Positions 17,988-29,633 of a stretch of DNA of 64,000 bases are shown piece after piece. Source of the DNA: Thioalkalivibrio sp. ALJT (GTDB lineage: Bacteria; Pseudomonadota; Gammaproteobacteria; Ectothiorhodospirales; Ectothiorhodospiraceae); the NCBI RefSeq assembly GCF_000381825.1, contig NZ_KB907127.1:62001-126000 (forward strand). The letters are read 5' to 3'. The notes below the pieces were generated by a model, which saw only the letters and a list, made by a program, of their open reading frames with translations, had not been told where the DNA came from and did no database searches. Made by a program: the position numbers and the translations under genes. Each line of letters begins with the position of its first letter. Position 1 is the stretch's first letter.

Positions 17988-18389
17988 CAAGACGCGGGTT
18001 GCTGGCATTTCCTCGCGGCACAGGGGATGCCGCCGGACTCGACGACGGCAAGGGCGGTTCTGATTCGCAACGAGCGTTAGCCAGTGGGGGCATCAGTACC
18101 CCCGCCCTGTCAGCCTGGCCGTAGCGCAGCGCCGGGATCTCCACACGCCGGTCCGGCCCCAACGTACGGGTCCCCAGACCCGTGGCGATCCCGGATCACC
18201 ACGGCGCTGTCTCCGGGATGGCGAAGTGGGGGCGGCCGGAGACCCGGGCCCGCACGGCCTTGAGCCAGGCTGACGCCCGCTGCGCATCAGGAGGGTGGTT
18301 GAGGCCGAAGCAAACGCCGACGCTTCTTGCCAGTGCAAGGCATCACGGGGCCATGCAGCGCGGCCTGCGCCGAGCAAGTCGGGATAGCT
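17988..18389. other. Convergent intergenic region, no supported gene
   Basis: About 400 bp between the ends of the MCP and DUF255 genes. Short hairpins (GGGGG-N8-CCCCC near 18090-18107; ACGGGT/ACCCGT at 18166-18183) are present without U-tracts. Open frames here have no recognisable protein and are broken by stops. It might be a decayed gene, but nothing identifiable remains. Confidence 0.4.
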
Positions 18390-19958
18390 CTATTCGGTAT
18401 TGTCCTGGACCCCGCGGCGCAGGGCATCGAAGCCGAGGGCGACATCGTCGGGGTCGGCCCCGGGCTCGATGCGCAGGCGCGCGCGCACGGTAGCGCGTTC
18501 GATGTGAGCTGCGTTGATTGCGGCCTCCGGGACACGATAAAGCCACCAGGCCAGGGCGGCTTGACTGCGCGTCTCGGACCAGGGTGCCAGGTCCGATCCC
18601 ACGCGTTCGGCATGCGCTCCGAGCTCAGCGTCGAAGAAGGGTGCCAGCCGATCCAGAGTGGCAACCGGATCGGGCATGGACGGGCGTTCGTCTGTCAGTG
18701 TCTCGGTGGCCAGTGCCAGCTCCTGGCGGGCGATCTCGGGCCAGATCTGGGCCGGGAGGTAACCCGCCATGGCCGGGCGTCCGGCCGCCGTGAGACCATG
18801 CAGGTAGCCGCTATCGGTGAGCAGGTAACGGTCCAGTGCCTGCAGGGCCTCGTGCGCCCAGTCCAGGGTGTCGCGATCCTCCATCACTCGGGCAAACTGC
18901 GCCAGAGCGGCGATGGCCTGGCCGGAGGTGTCGGCGTAGGTGTTGCGGTCGATCCGCGGCGGTTCCGTGGCGAGGCGCTCCTCGGTATCCAGCTGGTAGT
19001 AGTCGCGGTCGGCATACTGGCTGTTCCCGAAACGTAACTGGCGCGCGTCCCATAGCTGTTCACGCAGGTAGTCGTGAACGCCGCGGGCAATCTCGCCGTA
19101 GCGTGCGTCGCCGAAGTGCTCGTAGGCCTCGGCGAACAGCCAGAGGAAGGCGGCGTTCTGGTCCAGACGTTTCGAGGTCTCCAGGGCCAGTACGGGGTCG
19201 CGCTGGTCCGGATCGTGGAAAAAGAAGAACCCGCCGTCGACCTCATCAAAGAGGTCGTCCGCAACCTGGTGCAGCAGCCCCGGCATGCGCGATTCCCAGC
19301 CCTCGGTGTGCAGCAGGAAACGGTAGGTCCAGGGCTGCGGGCGCTTGCTGAGGGTTCCGAAGGTGGCGCTGCCGCTGAGGCGGTCGGCGCGCGCGTCGTA
19401 GACCTCGTCCAGCATCTCCACGAAGGTGTCGAGATCGTCGATTGCGGCGTCATCGGGGGTGATCTCGCGTCCGGTCACCGAGAACATGTCGCGCTGGCGC
19501 TCGAGGATGCTCCGCAGGTCGCGCGCACTCACGTGTCCGGTGAAACGGGTCAGCATCTCGTCCTCGGCGTTCACGATCACCACGAAGGGCAGGCCGCGTC
19601 CGCCATAGCGCCGGAACAGATCCGCGCGTTCATCCAGATCCACCAGTACCGGGAGATAATGGCGCTCGATGTGGTCAACCACATCCGGGTTCTCCAGCGA
19701 TTCATCCTGAAAGTCACGGCACCAGGTGCACCACTGGCCGTGGAAGTAGAAGAAGATCGGACGTTCGCGCGCCGCGGATGCGGCGAACAGGTCGCTATCC
19801 CAGCTTTGCCAGTTGATACTGGAGTCGGCCGGGTAGTCTTCGGCGGCCACGGACACGGCAAGCGCCAGGAGAAGCAGTCCGGCGAATGCGGCACCCACCA
19901 TTCCCGCGTGTTGGCGGAGGGGCGATGATGGGCCGAGAATGCGGGACGGGTAGTGCAT
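18390..19958 (-). CDS. Exported thioredoxin-domain protein, DUF255/SSP411-like
   Basis: 522 aa. An N-terminal hydrophobic segment (about residues 20-39, ending SVAAED) is a probable signal peptide. A thioredoxin-like domain follows with the redox motif WCTWC (C77, C80) and a cis-proline loop GLPFVV. The remaining ~370 residues resemble the alpha/alpha six-barrel found after DUF255 in the YyaL/spermatogenesis-associated protein 20 family. Likely a periplasmic redox protein of unknown substrate. Most family members are cytosolic, so the signal peptide is notable. No close operon partner. Confidence 0.72.
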   Translation of the reverse strand: MHYPSRILGPSSPLRQHAGMVGAAFAGLLLLALAVSVAAEDYPADSSINWQSWDSDLFAASAARERPIFFYFHGQWCTWCRDFQDESLENPDVVDHIERHYLPVLVDLDERADLFRRYGGRGLPFVVIVNAEDEMLTRFTGHVSARDLRSILERQRDMFSVTGREITPDDAAIDDLDTFVEMLDEVYDARADRLSGSATFGTLSKRPQPWTYRFLLHTEGWESRMPGLLHQVADDLFDEVDGGFFFFHDPDQRDPVLALETSKRLDQNAAFLWLFAEAYEHFGDARYGEIARGVHDYLREQLWDARQLRFGNSQYADRDYYQLDTEERLATEPPRIDRNTYADTSGQAIAALAQFARVMEDRDTLDWAHEALQALDRYLLTDSGYLHGLTAAGRPAMAGYLPAQIWPEIARQELALATETLTDERPSMPDPVATLDRLAPFFDAELGAHAERVGSDLAPWSETRSQAALAWWLYRVPEAAINAAHIERATVRARLRIEPGADPDDVALGFDALRRGVQDNTE

Positions 19959-20054
19959 GGCTGGGACCGGATTCGGCTATGTTTAAATCATTGGACCCGA
20001 CGGATGAGCGCACGTTCCGGCCTGGAGCGGGTGATACGATGGCGCGGGTCCCGT

Positions 20055-20102
20055 GAGCCTGTCGGATTCGGAGCGCGTCTCCTGCCCTGCGCTCGTGACG
20101 AT
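20055..20102 (-). repeat. Dispersed intergenic repeat, copy C (short, inverted)
   Basis: Read on the minus strand it gives ATCGTCACGAGCGCAGGGCAGG followed closely by CGAATCCGACAGGCTC, the two end blocks of copy A (13942-14087) without about 100 bp of the middle. It lies in the psiE upstream region (19959-20156). Confidence 0.6.
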
Positions 20103-20156
20103 TACCCGAACCTGACAGGTGCCCGGTTCGGCGAATCCTTGTAACAAGAGAGAGTC

Positions 20157-20621
20157 ATGAACATCGAACACACTGGACGCCGCGTCCTGCATCATGTCGA
20201 GGTGATGGTGCTGGTGGTCATTGCCGTAGCCACCGTGATCGCGATCCTGCAGGAGATCGCCAGTATGATCTCGGCAATGTGGGTGGGACTGGCCGACTTG
20301 CTGTTGCTCTTCATCTTTCTCGAGGTGCTGGCCATGGTCGGGATCTACCTGCAATCCGGACGCCTGCCGGTTCGCCTGCCGATCTATATCGCGATCGTCG
20401 CACTGGCGCGCTACGTGATCATCGACATGAAGGAGATGGATGTCTGGGAACTCATCGCGGTTACCACGGGCGTCCTGATCCTTGCCGGTGCCGTGTTGGT
20501 ACTGCGCTATGGCCATATCCGGTTTCCCTATAAGGACGAGGGCTGGCCCACGCCGGGTATGGAAAACGACCCGGTGCAGGAACAGGATAGGCCGAGGGGA
20601 CGCGTCGGGTCCGATCAATGA
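20157..20621 (+). CDS. psiE: PsiE-family inner-membrane protein
   Basis: 154 aa protein of the phosphate-starvation-inducible PsiE family. Four hydrophobic segments (about residues 15-33, 38-62, 73-90 and 98-118) and the conserved ARYVIIDMKEMD stretch mark the family. Function unknown; E. coli psiE responds to phosphate and cAMP-CRP. No clear Pho box was found here. An AGAGAG ribosome site precedes the ATG. It overlaps the rpfE-like gene by 4 bp (ATGA). Confidence 0.85.
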   Translation: MNIEHTGRRVLHHVEVMVLVVIAVATVIAILQEIASMISAMWVGLADLLLLFIFLEVLAMVGIYLQSGRLPVRLPIYIAIVALARYVIIDMKEMDVWELIAVTTGVLILAGAVLVLRYGHIRFPYKDEGWPTPGMENDPVQEQDRPRGRVGSDQ

Positions 20622-21577
20622 CTGGTGACGGGACGGACAGGCGGATGATCGTGCTGCTCCCTGGCCTGTGGGCGGCACCGAGGACAACCGTGGGTGAGCC
20701 ATCGCGCCCGGTGCGGCGTCTGGCCCGCTGGCTGGGGCGCGCGCGGGCTTCCGGAGATTCCGGAGCGGCGCCGGGCTGGGAGGCGGTTCTGGCCGAAAGG
20801 CTTGGGTATCGGCCGCAAGGCGGGGGAGCGCGGACCTGGCTGGCCCAGCCGGTCCAGTTGACACCGGGGATGAAGGATCTGGTCGCGCATCCGGTGGATG
20901 CGGTCGCGGAGTCCGAACGCGAGGCGCTGTGGGCGGCTGCACAGCCCGAACTCGAGGCTGCCGGTGCCCGGTTGGTAGTGGCCGCGGACGGGTTGTGGGA
21001 GCTGTGCATGGATGCGGAAGGTGAGGTGGGCGGCGTGCCCCCGTCATTGGGCCTGGGGCAGGCGATGTCTGCGCCCCCTTTGCGTAGCGAGGCCGCGCGG
21101 CGGTTGCAGGTGCTGACCACAGGCCTGCAGATGGCCTGGTTCCAGCATCCGGTGAACCTGCAGCGGGAACGGGATGGACGCGGGGCCGTTCACGGCCTGT
21201 GGCTGTGGTCGCCCGGACAGCCGGGCGCGGCGCGCGCAGCAAGCCGCGTCTGCGGGGGCGGCGCGCTGGGGCGGTGGCTGGCCGCGGGCGCGGGGCTCGA
21301 CTGGCAGGCCGATCCGGCCGCGGCCCCCGCGGAGCAGGGTGATACCGTGGTGGTGGTTGATGCGCTGGCGGCGCCACCGATTCCCGAGCGGCGGCTGGAG
21401 CTGCTGGAATCGGTGGCCACGGAGGTGGTGGGTCCGCGGTTGCCGGGGTTGCTGCGCGGCCAGCTCACGATGCTGGAATTCATCGACCCTCAGGCAGAGG
21501 CAGGGACCGGACCGGGGTCTCTTGTGCTCGGCCGTGGTGATCTGCTGGCTTTCTGGCGGCGGCCGCGCAGGCCCTGA
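20618..21577 (+). CDS. RpfE-like / COG4255-type conserved protein
   Basis: 319 aa soluble protein resembling the RpfE / COG4255 group that lies next to recJ, prfB and lysS in Xanthomonas and betaproteobacteria. It opens with a LLPGLW segment (cofactor-independent phosphomutase-like annotations are common for this group), has a VVAADGLWELC stretch in the middle and ends near TMLEFIDPQ. The call leans on the position before prfB-lysS as well as the sequence. recJ is missing here, and psiE takes its place upstream. Function unknown. Confidence 0.55.
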   Translation: MTGDGTDRRMIVLLPGLWAAPRTTVGEPSRPVRRLARWLGRARASGDSGAAPGWEAVLAERLGYRPQGGGARTWLAQPVQLTPGMKDLVAHPVDAVAESEREALWAAAQPELEAAGARLVVAADGLWELCMDAEGEVGGVPPSLGLGQAMSAPPLRSEAARRLQVLTTGLQMAWFQHPVNLQRERDGRGAVHGLWLWSPGQPGAARAASRVCGGGALGRWLAAGAGLDWQADPAAAPAEQGDTVVVVDALAAPPIPERRLELLESVATEVVGPRLPGLLRGQLTMLEFIDPQAEAGTGPGSLVLGRGDLLAFWRRPRRP

Positions 21578-21590
21578 ACCGTGCTGCGGG

Positions 21591-21599
21591 TGTTATACT
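21591..21599 (+). promoter_or_regulatory. Extended -10 promoter of prfB
   Basis: TGTTATACT is a TGn-extended -10 element, 64 bases before the prfB ATG and just after the rpfE-like stop. No good -35 is seen, as expected for extended -10 promoters. Confidence 0.5.
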
Positions 21600-21663
21600 G
21601 CGCGGCTTTTCTCGCCACAGAACGGGGCGCTGCGGTTGTGCCGCGGCACCGGACGGAACTGCC

Positions 21664-22759
21664 ATGGAACTGAACGCGCTGTATGCCCAGATTGATGACC
21701 TGAGAGGCCGCCTGGAAGGCCTTAGGGGGTATCTTTGACTATCCGGTCAAGGAAGAACGCCTAGAAGAGGTCCAGCGCGAGCTGGAAAATCCGGATATCT
21801 GGAACGACCCGGAGCGGGCGCAGGCGCTGGGCAAGGAACGCGCCCAGCTCGAGAACATCGTCGTCAACATCCGCGAGATTGGCACGCAGCTGGATGACAG
21901 CCGCGACCTGCTGGAGATGGCCGAGGCCGACGCGGATGCCGAGACCGCATCCGCGGTGGAGGCCGATGTCGCTGCCCTGACCGCGCGGGTCGAGGCGCTG
22001 GAGTTCCGGCGCATGTTCTCCGGCGAGATGGACGAGGCCAATGCCTATCTGGATATCCAGGCCGGCTCCGGCGGCACCGAGGCCCAGGACTGGGCCAATA
22101 TCCTGCTGCGCATGTACCTGCGCTGGGCCGAGAACCACGGCTTCAAGACCGAGATCATCGAGCTCTCCGAGGGCGAGGTCGCCGGGATCAAGAGCGCGAC
22201 CGTGCGCATCGAGGGGGAGTACGCCTTTGGCTGGCTGCGCACCGAGACCGGGGTGCACCGCCTGGTGCGCAAGTCGCCGTTTGATTCCGGGAATCGTCGG
22301 CACACCTCGTTCGCCTCGGTGTTCGCCTCGCCGGAGGTGGACGACAGCTTCGAGATCGAGATCAACCCGGCCGATCTGCGCGTGGATACCTACCGCGCCT
22401 CCGGGGCGGGCGGGCAGCATGTCAACCGGACCGAGTCCGCGATCCGTATCACCCACGAGCCCTCCGGCATTGTGGTGGCCTGCCAGAACGATCGCTCGCA
22501 GCACAAGAACCGCGATACGGCGATGAAGCAGTTGAAGGCCAAGCTGTACGAGATGGAGATCCAGAAGCGCAACGCCGAGAAGCAGGCGGCCGAGGACGCC
22601 AAGTCCGATATCGGCTGGGGCAGCCAGATCCGCTCCTATGTGCTCGACCAGTCGCGGATCAAGGATCTGCGCACCAGCGTGGAGGTCGGCAATACCCAGG
22701 CCGTGCTCGACGGCGACCTGGATCAGTTCATTGAAGCCAGCCTGAAGAGTGGGCTGTAA
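21664..22759 (+). CDS. prfB: Peptide chain release factor 2, programmed frameshift
   Basis: Releases peptides at UAA and UGA stops; about 364 aa once the frameshift is made. The ATG at 21664 opens a 24-codon frame ending at an in-frame TGA (21736-21738). Translation resumes in the +1 frame at GAC (21737), giving join 21664-21735 and 21737-22759. The decoding tripeptide SPF (in [12 protein letters not shown]) and the catalytic GGQ (near residue 249) are intact. lysS follows after 24 bases, the usual prfB-lysS order. Simple ORF calling from the later ATG would lose the first ~80 residues. Confidence 0.96.
21721..21739 (+). promoter_or_regulatory. prfB +1 programmed ribosomal frameshift site
   Basis: CTTAGGGGGTATCTTTGAC contains the internal Shine-Dalgarno AGGGGG, the spacer TAT, the slippery CTT codon and the TGA stop followed by C. 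Low RF2 slows termination at this TGA and lets the ribosome slip one base forward, so RF2 controls its own synthesis. Confidence 0.95.
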
Positions 22760-22783
22760 CGCTTTCTTTTAACCGGATTCCCG

Positions 22784-24274
22784 ATGACCGAGATTACCGA
22801 CGAAAACAAGCTGATCGCACAGCGCCGCGCCAAGCTGAACGAGCTGCGCGCAGCCGGCCCGGCCTTCCCCAATGACTTCCGCCGTGACGCCCTGGCGGCC
22901 AAGCTGCACGCCGCGCATGACGACACTGAAGGCGAGACGCTGGAGGGGCAGGGGATCCGCGTGACCGTGGCCGGGCGCATGATCGGCAAGCGCGTGATGG
23001 GTAAGGCGAGTTTCGTGCGTCTGCGCGACCAGTCGGGGGATATCCAGTTGTTCGCGGAGCGTGACCGCCTGCCGGAGGGTGTCTACCCGGCGTTCAAGCA
23101 GTGGGATCTCGGCGACATCATTGGCGGGCAGGGCACGCTGTTCAAGACGAAGACCGGGGAGCTGACGGTCCATCTGGACGAGCTGCGCCTGCTGACCAAG
23201 AGCCTGCGCCCGCTGCCGGAGAAGTTCCATGGCCTGACCGATCAGGAACAGCGCTACCGCCAGCGCTACGTGGACCTGATCACCAGCCCGGACAGCCGCG
23301 AGCTGTTCCGCACCCGCACCCGGATCGTGCGCTACATCCGCGAGTACTTCGAGGGCGAGGACTTCATCGAGGTGGAGACCCCGATGATGCAGGTGATCCC
23401 CGGGGGTGCGACCGCGCGGCCGTTCGCCACCCACCACAATGCGCTGGACATGCCACTGTACCTGCGCATCGCGCCGGAGCTGTATCTGAAGCGCCTGGTC
23501 GTCGGCGGCTTCGAGAAGGTCTTCGAGATTAACCGCAATTTCCGCAATGAGGGGCTGTCCACCCGGCACAACCCCGAGTTCACCATGCTCGAGTTCTACG
23601 AGGCGTTCGTGGACTACCACGCGCTGATGGACCGCACCGAGACGCTGCTGCGCGGGCTGTGTGAGGACGTGCTGGGCACGACCGCCATCGAGTATCAGGG
23701 CGAGACCTACGACTTCGGCCAGCCGTTCACCCGTATGACCGTGCGCGAGGCAATCCTCGAGCATAACCCGGAGATCAGCAGCGAGGACCTGGCCGACATC
23801 GACAAGGTGCGCGCCCACTGCGAGCGCCTGGAGATCCCGATCAAGCAGAGCTTCGGGCTCGGCAAGCTGTGGACCGAGATCTTCGAGTACACCGCCGAGA
23901 ACAAACTGCGTCACCCGACCTTCATCACCGCCTATCCGACTGAGGTCTCGCCGCTGGCGCGGCGCAACGACCGCGACCCGTTCGTGACCGACCGTTTCGA
24001 GCTGTTCGTCGGCGGGCGCGAGATCGCCAACGGCTTCTCCGAGCTCAACGACCCCGAGGACCAGGCCGAGCGCTTCCAGGCTCAGGTCGCGGAGAAGGAC
24101 GCCGGTGACGACGAGGCGATGCACTATGACGCCGACTACATCCGTGCCCTGGAATACGGCCTGCCGCCCACGGCGGGCGAGGGCATCGGCATCGACCGCC
24201 TGGTAATGCTGCTGACCGACAGCGCCTCGATCCGTGACGTGCTGCTGTTCCCCCACCTGCGCCCGGAAGCCTGA
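22784..24274 (+). CDS. lysS: Lysyl-tRNA synthetase, class II
   Basis: Charges tRNA-Lys; 496 aa. An N-terminal OB-fold anticodon-binding domain (about residues 60-170) is followed by the class II catalytic core with motif 2 ([20 protein letters not shown]) near residue 248 and motif 3 ([13 protein letters not shown]) near residue 466. It sits 24 bases after prfB and is probably co-transcribed with it. The 3' end faces glgB with 11 bp between and no visible terminator. Confidence 0.97.
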   Translation: MTEITDENKLIAQRRAKLNELRAAGPAFPNDFRRDALAAKLHAAHDDTEGETLEGQGIRVTVAGRMIGKRVMGKASFVRLRDQSGDIQLFAERDRLPEGVYPAFKQWDLGDIIGGQGTLFKTKTGELTVHLDELRLLTKSLRPLPEKFHGLTDQEQRYRQRYVDLITSPDSRELFRTRTRIVRYIREYFEGEDFIEVETPMMQVIPGGATARPFATHHNALDMPLYLRIAPELYLKRLVVGGFEKVFEINRNFRNEGLSTRHNPEFTMLEFYEAFVDYHALMDRTETLLRGLCEDVLGTTAIEYQGETYDFGQPFTRMTVREAILEHNPEISSEDLADIDKVRAHCERLEIPIKQSFGLGKLWTEIFEYTAENKLRHPTFITAYPTEVSPLARRNDRDPFVTDRFELFVGGREIANGFSELNDPEDQAERFQAQVAEKDAGDDEAMHYDADYIRALEYGLPPTAGEGIGIDRLVMLLTDSASIRDVLLFPHLRPEA

Positions 24275-24285
24275 GTACGCGAGGG

Positions 24286-26496
<2,211 letters not shown>

Positions 26497-26629
26497 ACTC
26501 GGATCAATCTCGCGTTTTCGATGGTGGGACGGCGGGATTCAGGCTGGACGGGCCGAACAGGTTCCTGCGGTGTCGGTCGGATCCGGTGCCGACTTCCCCA
26601 GTACAACACGACCTTGCAAGGATGGGTGC

Positions 26630-27895
26630 ATGAATCCGCAATCGCAACGTTACGTCAGCCGCCTGACTCGGGAGACCCTGGCCCTGATTCTGGCGGGAGG
26701 ACGTGGTTCGCGTCTCAAACAACTGACCCTGTGGCGCGCCAAGCCGGCCGTACCCTTCGGGGGCAAATTCCGGATTATCGATTTCCCGTTGTCCAACTGT
26801 ATCAATTCCGGCATCCGTCAGGTGGCGGTGGTGACGCAGTACAAGGCGCACTCGCTCATCCAGCACATGCAGCGGGGCTGGAGCTTTCTGCGCGGTGAAT
26901 TCGGCGAGTTCATCGAGATGCTCCCGGCACAGCAGCGGATCGAGACCTCCTGGTATGCCGGTACCGCCGATGCGGTCTATCAGAACATCGACATCATCCG
27001 CCAGCACAATCCGAGCTATGTGTTGATCCTGGCCGGAGACCATATCTACAAGATGGACTATGGTCAGATGATCGCCTTCCACGTGGAGAGTGGCGCCGAC
27101 ATGACCGTGGGCTGCCTGGAGGTCGAGCGCGCGCGTGCCAGGGCCTTCGGCGTGATGGGGGTGGATGCACGCAATCGCATTACCTCGTTTGCCGAGAAAC
27201 CGGAGGACCCGGCCCCGATCCCGGGCAGCGAGACGCATTCGCTGGCCTCCATGGGGATCTACGTGGTCAATACCAGGTTCCTGTTCGAGCAGCTGATCAA
27301 GGACGCGGACGATACCTTTTCCTCGCATGACTTCGGCAAGGACATCATCCCCGGCATTATTGACCGCTATCAGGTGATGGCCTACCCGTTCCGCGACGAG
27401 CACGGGGTGCGTCAGGGTTACTGGCGTGACGTGGGGACGATCGACTCGTACTGGGAGGCGAATCTGGAGCTGATCGGGGTGACGCCCGAACTCAACCTGT
27501 ACGATTCCAACTGGCCGATCTGGACCTACCAGGAGCAGCTGCCGCCGGCCAAGTTCGTCTTTGACGACGATGATCGCCGGGGCGTGGCGATCGACTCCAT
27601 GGTTTCCGGGGGCTGCATCATTTCCGGGAGTACCGTGCGGCACTCGCTGCTGTTCTCCAATGTTCAGGTCAACGCCTGTGCCACGGTGGAGGACTCGGTG
27701 ATCCTGCCAAGCGTGACCGTCGGCGAGAACTGCGTGATCCGCAAGGCGGTGATCGACAAGGGCTGCAACATCCCGGACGGGACCACGATCGGGGTCGACG
27801 ACGAGGCCGATGCCCGCGATTACTTCGTCTCGCCGAACGGGGTGCGGGTCGTTACGCCGGAGATGCTCGGACAGGCGACGCACCATGTCCGCTGA
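26630..27895 (+). CDS. glgC: Glucose-1-phosphate adenylyltransferase
   Basis: Makes ADP-glucose for glycogen synthesis, the regulated step; 421 aa. The nucleotide-binding [17 protein letters not shown] near residue 16, [19 protein letters not shown] and the left-handed beta-helix C-terminus (repeated V/I-rich turns after residue ~320) are typical. AAGGA 8 bases before the ATG at 26630 fits this start, although the frame is open 195 bases earlier. It overlaps the GH57 gene by 11 bp. No glgA lies in the window. Confidence 0.96.
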   Translation: MNPQSQRYVSRLTRETLALILAGGRGSRLKQLTLWRAKPAVPFGGKFRIIDFPLSNCINSGIRQVAVVTQYKAHSLIQHMQRGWSFLRGEFGEFIEMLPAQQRIETSWYAGTADAVYQNIDIIRQHNPSYVLILAGDHIYKMDYGQMIAFHVESGADMTVGCLEVERARARAFGVMGVDARNRITSFAEKPEDPAPIPGSETHSLASMGIYVVNTRFLFEQLIKDADDTFSSHDFGKDIIPGIIDRYQVMAYPFRDEHGVRQGYWRDVGTIDSYWEANLELIGVTPELNLYDSNWPIWTYQEQLPPAKFVFDDDDRRGVAIDSMVSGGCIISGSTVRHSLLFSNVQVNACATVEDSVILPSVTVGENCVIRKAVIDKGCNIPDGTTIGVDDEADARDYFVSPNGVRVVTPEMLGQATHHVR

Positions 27896-29630
27896 ATCGG
27901 ACAGTACCGCGCTGGCCCCTCAGAACCCGCAACTGGACGTGGTGCTGTGCTGGCACATGCACCAGCCGCAGTACTTCGACTCCGGGGCCGGGGAGTACGT
28001 GCTGCCGTGGACTTACCTGCACGCACTGAAGGACTACACCGACATGGCGGCGCATCTGGAGGCCTGTCCTCAGGCACGCGCGGTCGTCAACTTCGCCCCC
28101 ATCCTGCTGGAACAGATTGCCGACTACTCCGAGCGTCTGGCGTCCGGCATTGGCAACCGCTGCAGTTTCGGCGATCCTGTCCTGGATCTGCTGCAGATGG
28201 ACATTGTCCCGGTGGAGCCCGAGCAACGGCGCGAGATCCTGCGTGTGTGTCTGCGTGCGCACGCCCCGCGCATGATCGAGCCTTTTCCGCTGTTCGACCG
28301 TCTGGCGGCCCTGGCGCGGCAGGCGCTGGAAGACCCGATCCTGCTGAACCATCTGGATAACCGCTACTTCCAGGACCTGGCCACCTGCTACCACCTGGCC
28401 TGGCTGGGAGAGACGGTGCGTCGCGCCCACCCCGAAGTACAGGGTTGGTTGAAGACCGATACCAGCTTCAACCGCGATGTGCGTTCGCGTCTGCTCAGGG
28501 TGATCCGCGACGAGGTGAAGGCGATCCTGCCGCGTTATCGCGAGCTGGCGCAACAGGGTCGCGTGGAGCTCTCGTTTACCCCCTATGCCCATCCGATCAT
28601 GCCGCTGTTGCTGGACCTGCGCTCCGCGCGCGAGGCGATGCCCGACGTGGCGCTGCCCGAGGCCCCGGGCTATCCCGATGGCGAGGCCCGGGTGCGCTGG
28701 CATATCGAACGCGGGCTGGAGGTCTTCGAGAAGCATTTCGGATTCCGGCCCCGGGGGTGCTGGCCGTCGGAGGGCAGTCTCAGTGCGGCCACGGTGCGCC
28801 TGCTGGATGACTACGATATCTGCTGGACGGCCAGCGGGCAGACCGTCCTCGGCAACAGCCTGGCCGCGGCGGGGCAGACCGCGGAGTCACATACCGGTTC
28901 CGCAGCACAGGAGGGCTGGTTGCACCGGCCGTATCGGCTGCAGGATTCGGAAATCGAGCTGTTCTTCCGCGACGACGGGCTCTCCGATGCCATCGGGTTT
29001 CGCTACGCCGAATGGCATGCCGACGACGCGGTCGGGGATTTCGTGCATCACCTGGAAAACATTGCCGCCGTTTCGCCCCAGGGTGGCGTGGTCACCGTGA
29101 TCCTGGATGGCGAGAATGCGTGGGAGTATTACCCGGAGAACGGTTTCCATTTTCTGCGTGCGCTGTACGAAAGACTGGCGGTCAATCCGCGCCTGAACCT
29201 GTGTACCTTCTCCGATGTCTGCGAGCGTAGCGGCCCGCGGGCCGATCGCGGCGAATTGCCCGATCTGGTGGCGGGGTCCTGGGTATACGGCACCTTCTCC
29301 ACCTGGATCGGCGATCGCGACAAGAATCTTGGCTGGGATCGCCTCATCGAGGCCTGGACGGCGGTGAGCCAGGCGGTTGCGCAACATCCTTCCCTGGATA
29401 CCCCGGAGCTGCGGCGACAGCTTGCCGTTTGCGAGGGATCCGACTGGTGTTGGTGGTTTGGTGAGTACAACCCGGCAGGTTCCGTGAGCGATTTCGAGCA
29501 GTTGTACCGGCGGCACCTGGCACGGTTGTACCAGCTGGCCGACCTGGACGTGCCCGATTCGCTCGGCGAAGTCCTTTCAGTTGGCGGGGGTGACCCGGCC
29601 GCTGGCGGCACCATGCGCAAGGGGCAATAG
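27885..29630 (+). CDS. Glycoside hydrolase family 57 alpha-glucan enzyme
   Basis: 581 aa GH57 protein acting on alpha-glucans, probably as an alpha-amylase, amylopullulanase or glucanotransferase; the exact activity cannot be read from the sequence. Conserved motifs: WHMHQPQY near residue 22 (motif 1), [14 protein letters not shown] near residue 230, GCWPSEGS near residue 290 with the probable nucleophile region, and [14 protein letters not shown] near residue 410. The ATG at 27885 overlaps the glgC stop by 11 bp and the gene is followed directly by malQ, so the three are one operon. Confidence 0.82.
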   Translation: MSAESDSTALAPQNPQLDVVLCWHMHQPQYFDSGAGEYVLPWTYLHALKDYTDMAAHLEACPQARAVVNFAPILLEQIADYSERLASGIGNRCSFGDPVLDLLQMDIVPVEPEQRREILRVCLRAHAPRMIEPFPLFDRLAALARQALEDPILLNHLDNRYFQDLATCYHLAWLGETVRRAHPEVQGWLKTDTSFNRDVRSRLLRVIRDEVKAILPRYRELAQQGRVELSFTPYAHPIMPLLLDLRSAREAMPDVALPEAPGYPDGEARVRWHIERGLEVFEKHFGFRPRGCWPSEGSLSAATVRLLDDYDICWTASGQTVLGNSLAAAGQTAESHTGSAAQEGWLHRPYRLQDSEIELFFRDDGLSDAIGFRYAEWHADDAVGDFVHHLENIAAVSPQGGVVTVILDGENAWEYYPENGFHFLRALYERLAVNPRLNLCTFSDVCERSGPRADRGELPDLVAGSWVYGTFSTWIGDRDKNLGWDRLIEAWTAVSQAVAQHPSLDTPELRRQLAVCEGSDWCWWFGEYNPAGSVSDFEQLYRRHLARLYQLADLDVPDSLGEVLSVGGGDPAAGGTMRKGQ

Positions 29631-29633
29631 GTG

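Noticed and set aside
18093-18377. Open frames on the minus strand after the MCP gene as a decayed gene
   Set aside because: No motif or family could be recognised, the frames are broken by stops, and no ribosome site is visible.
24275-24285. A terminator between the convergent lysS and glgB genes
   Set aside because: The gap is 11 bp and no stem with a U-tract is present on either strand.
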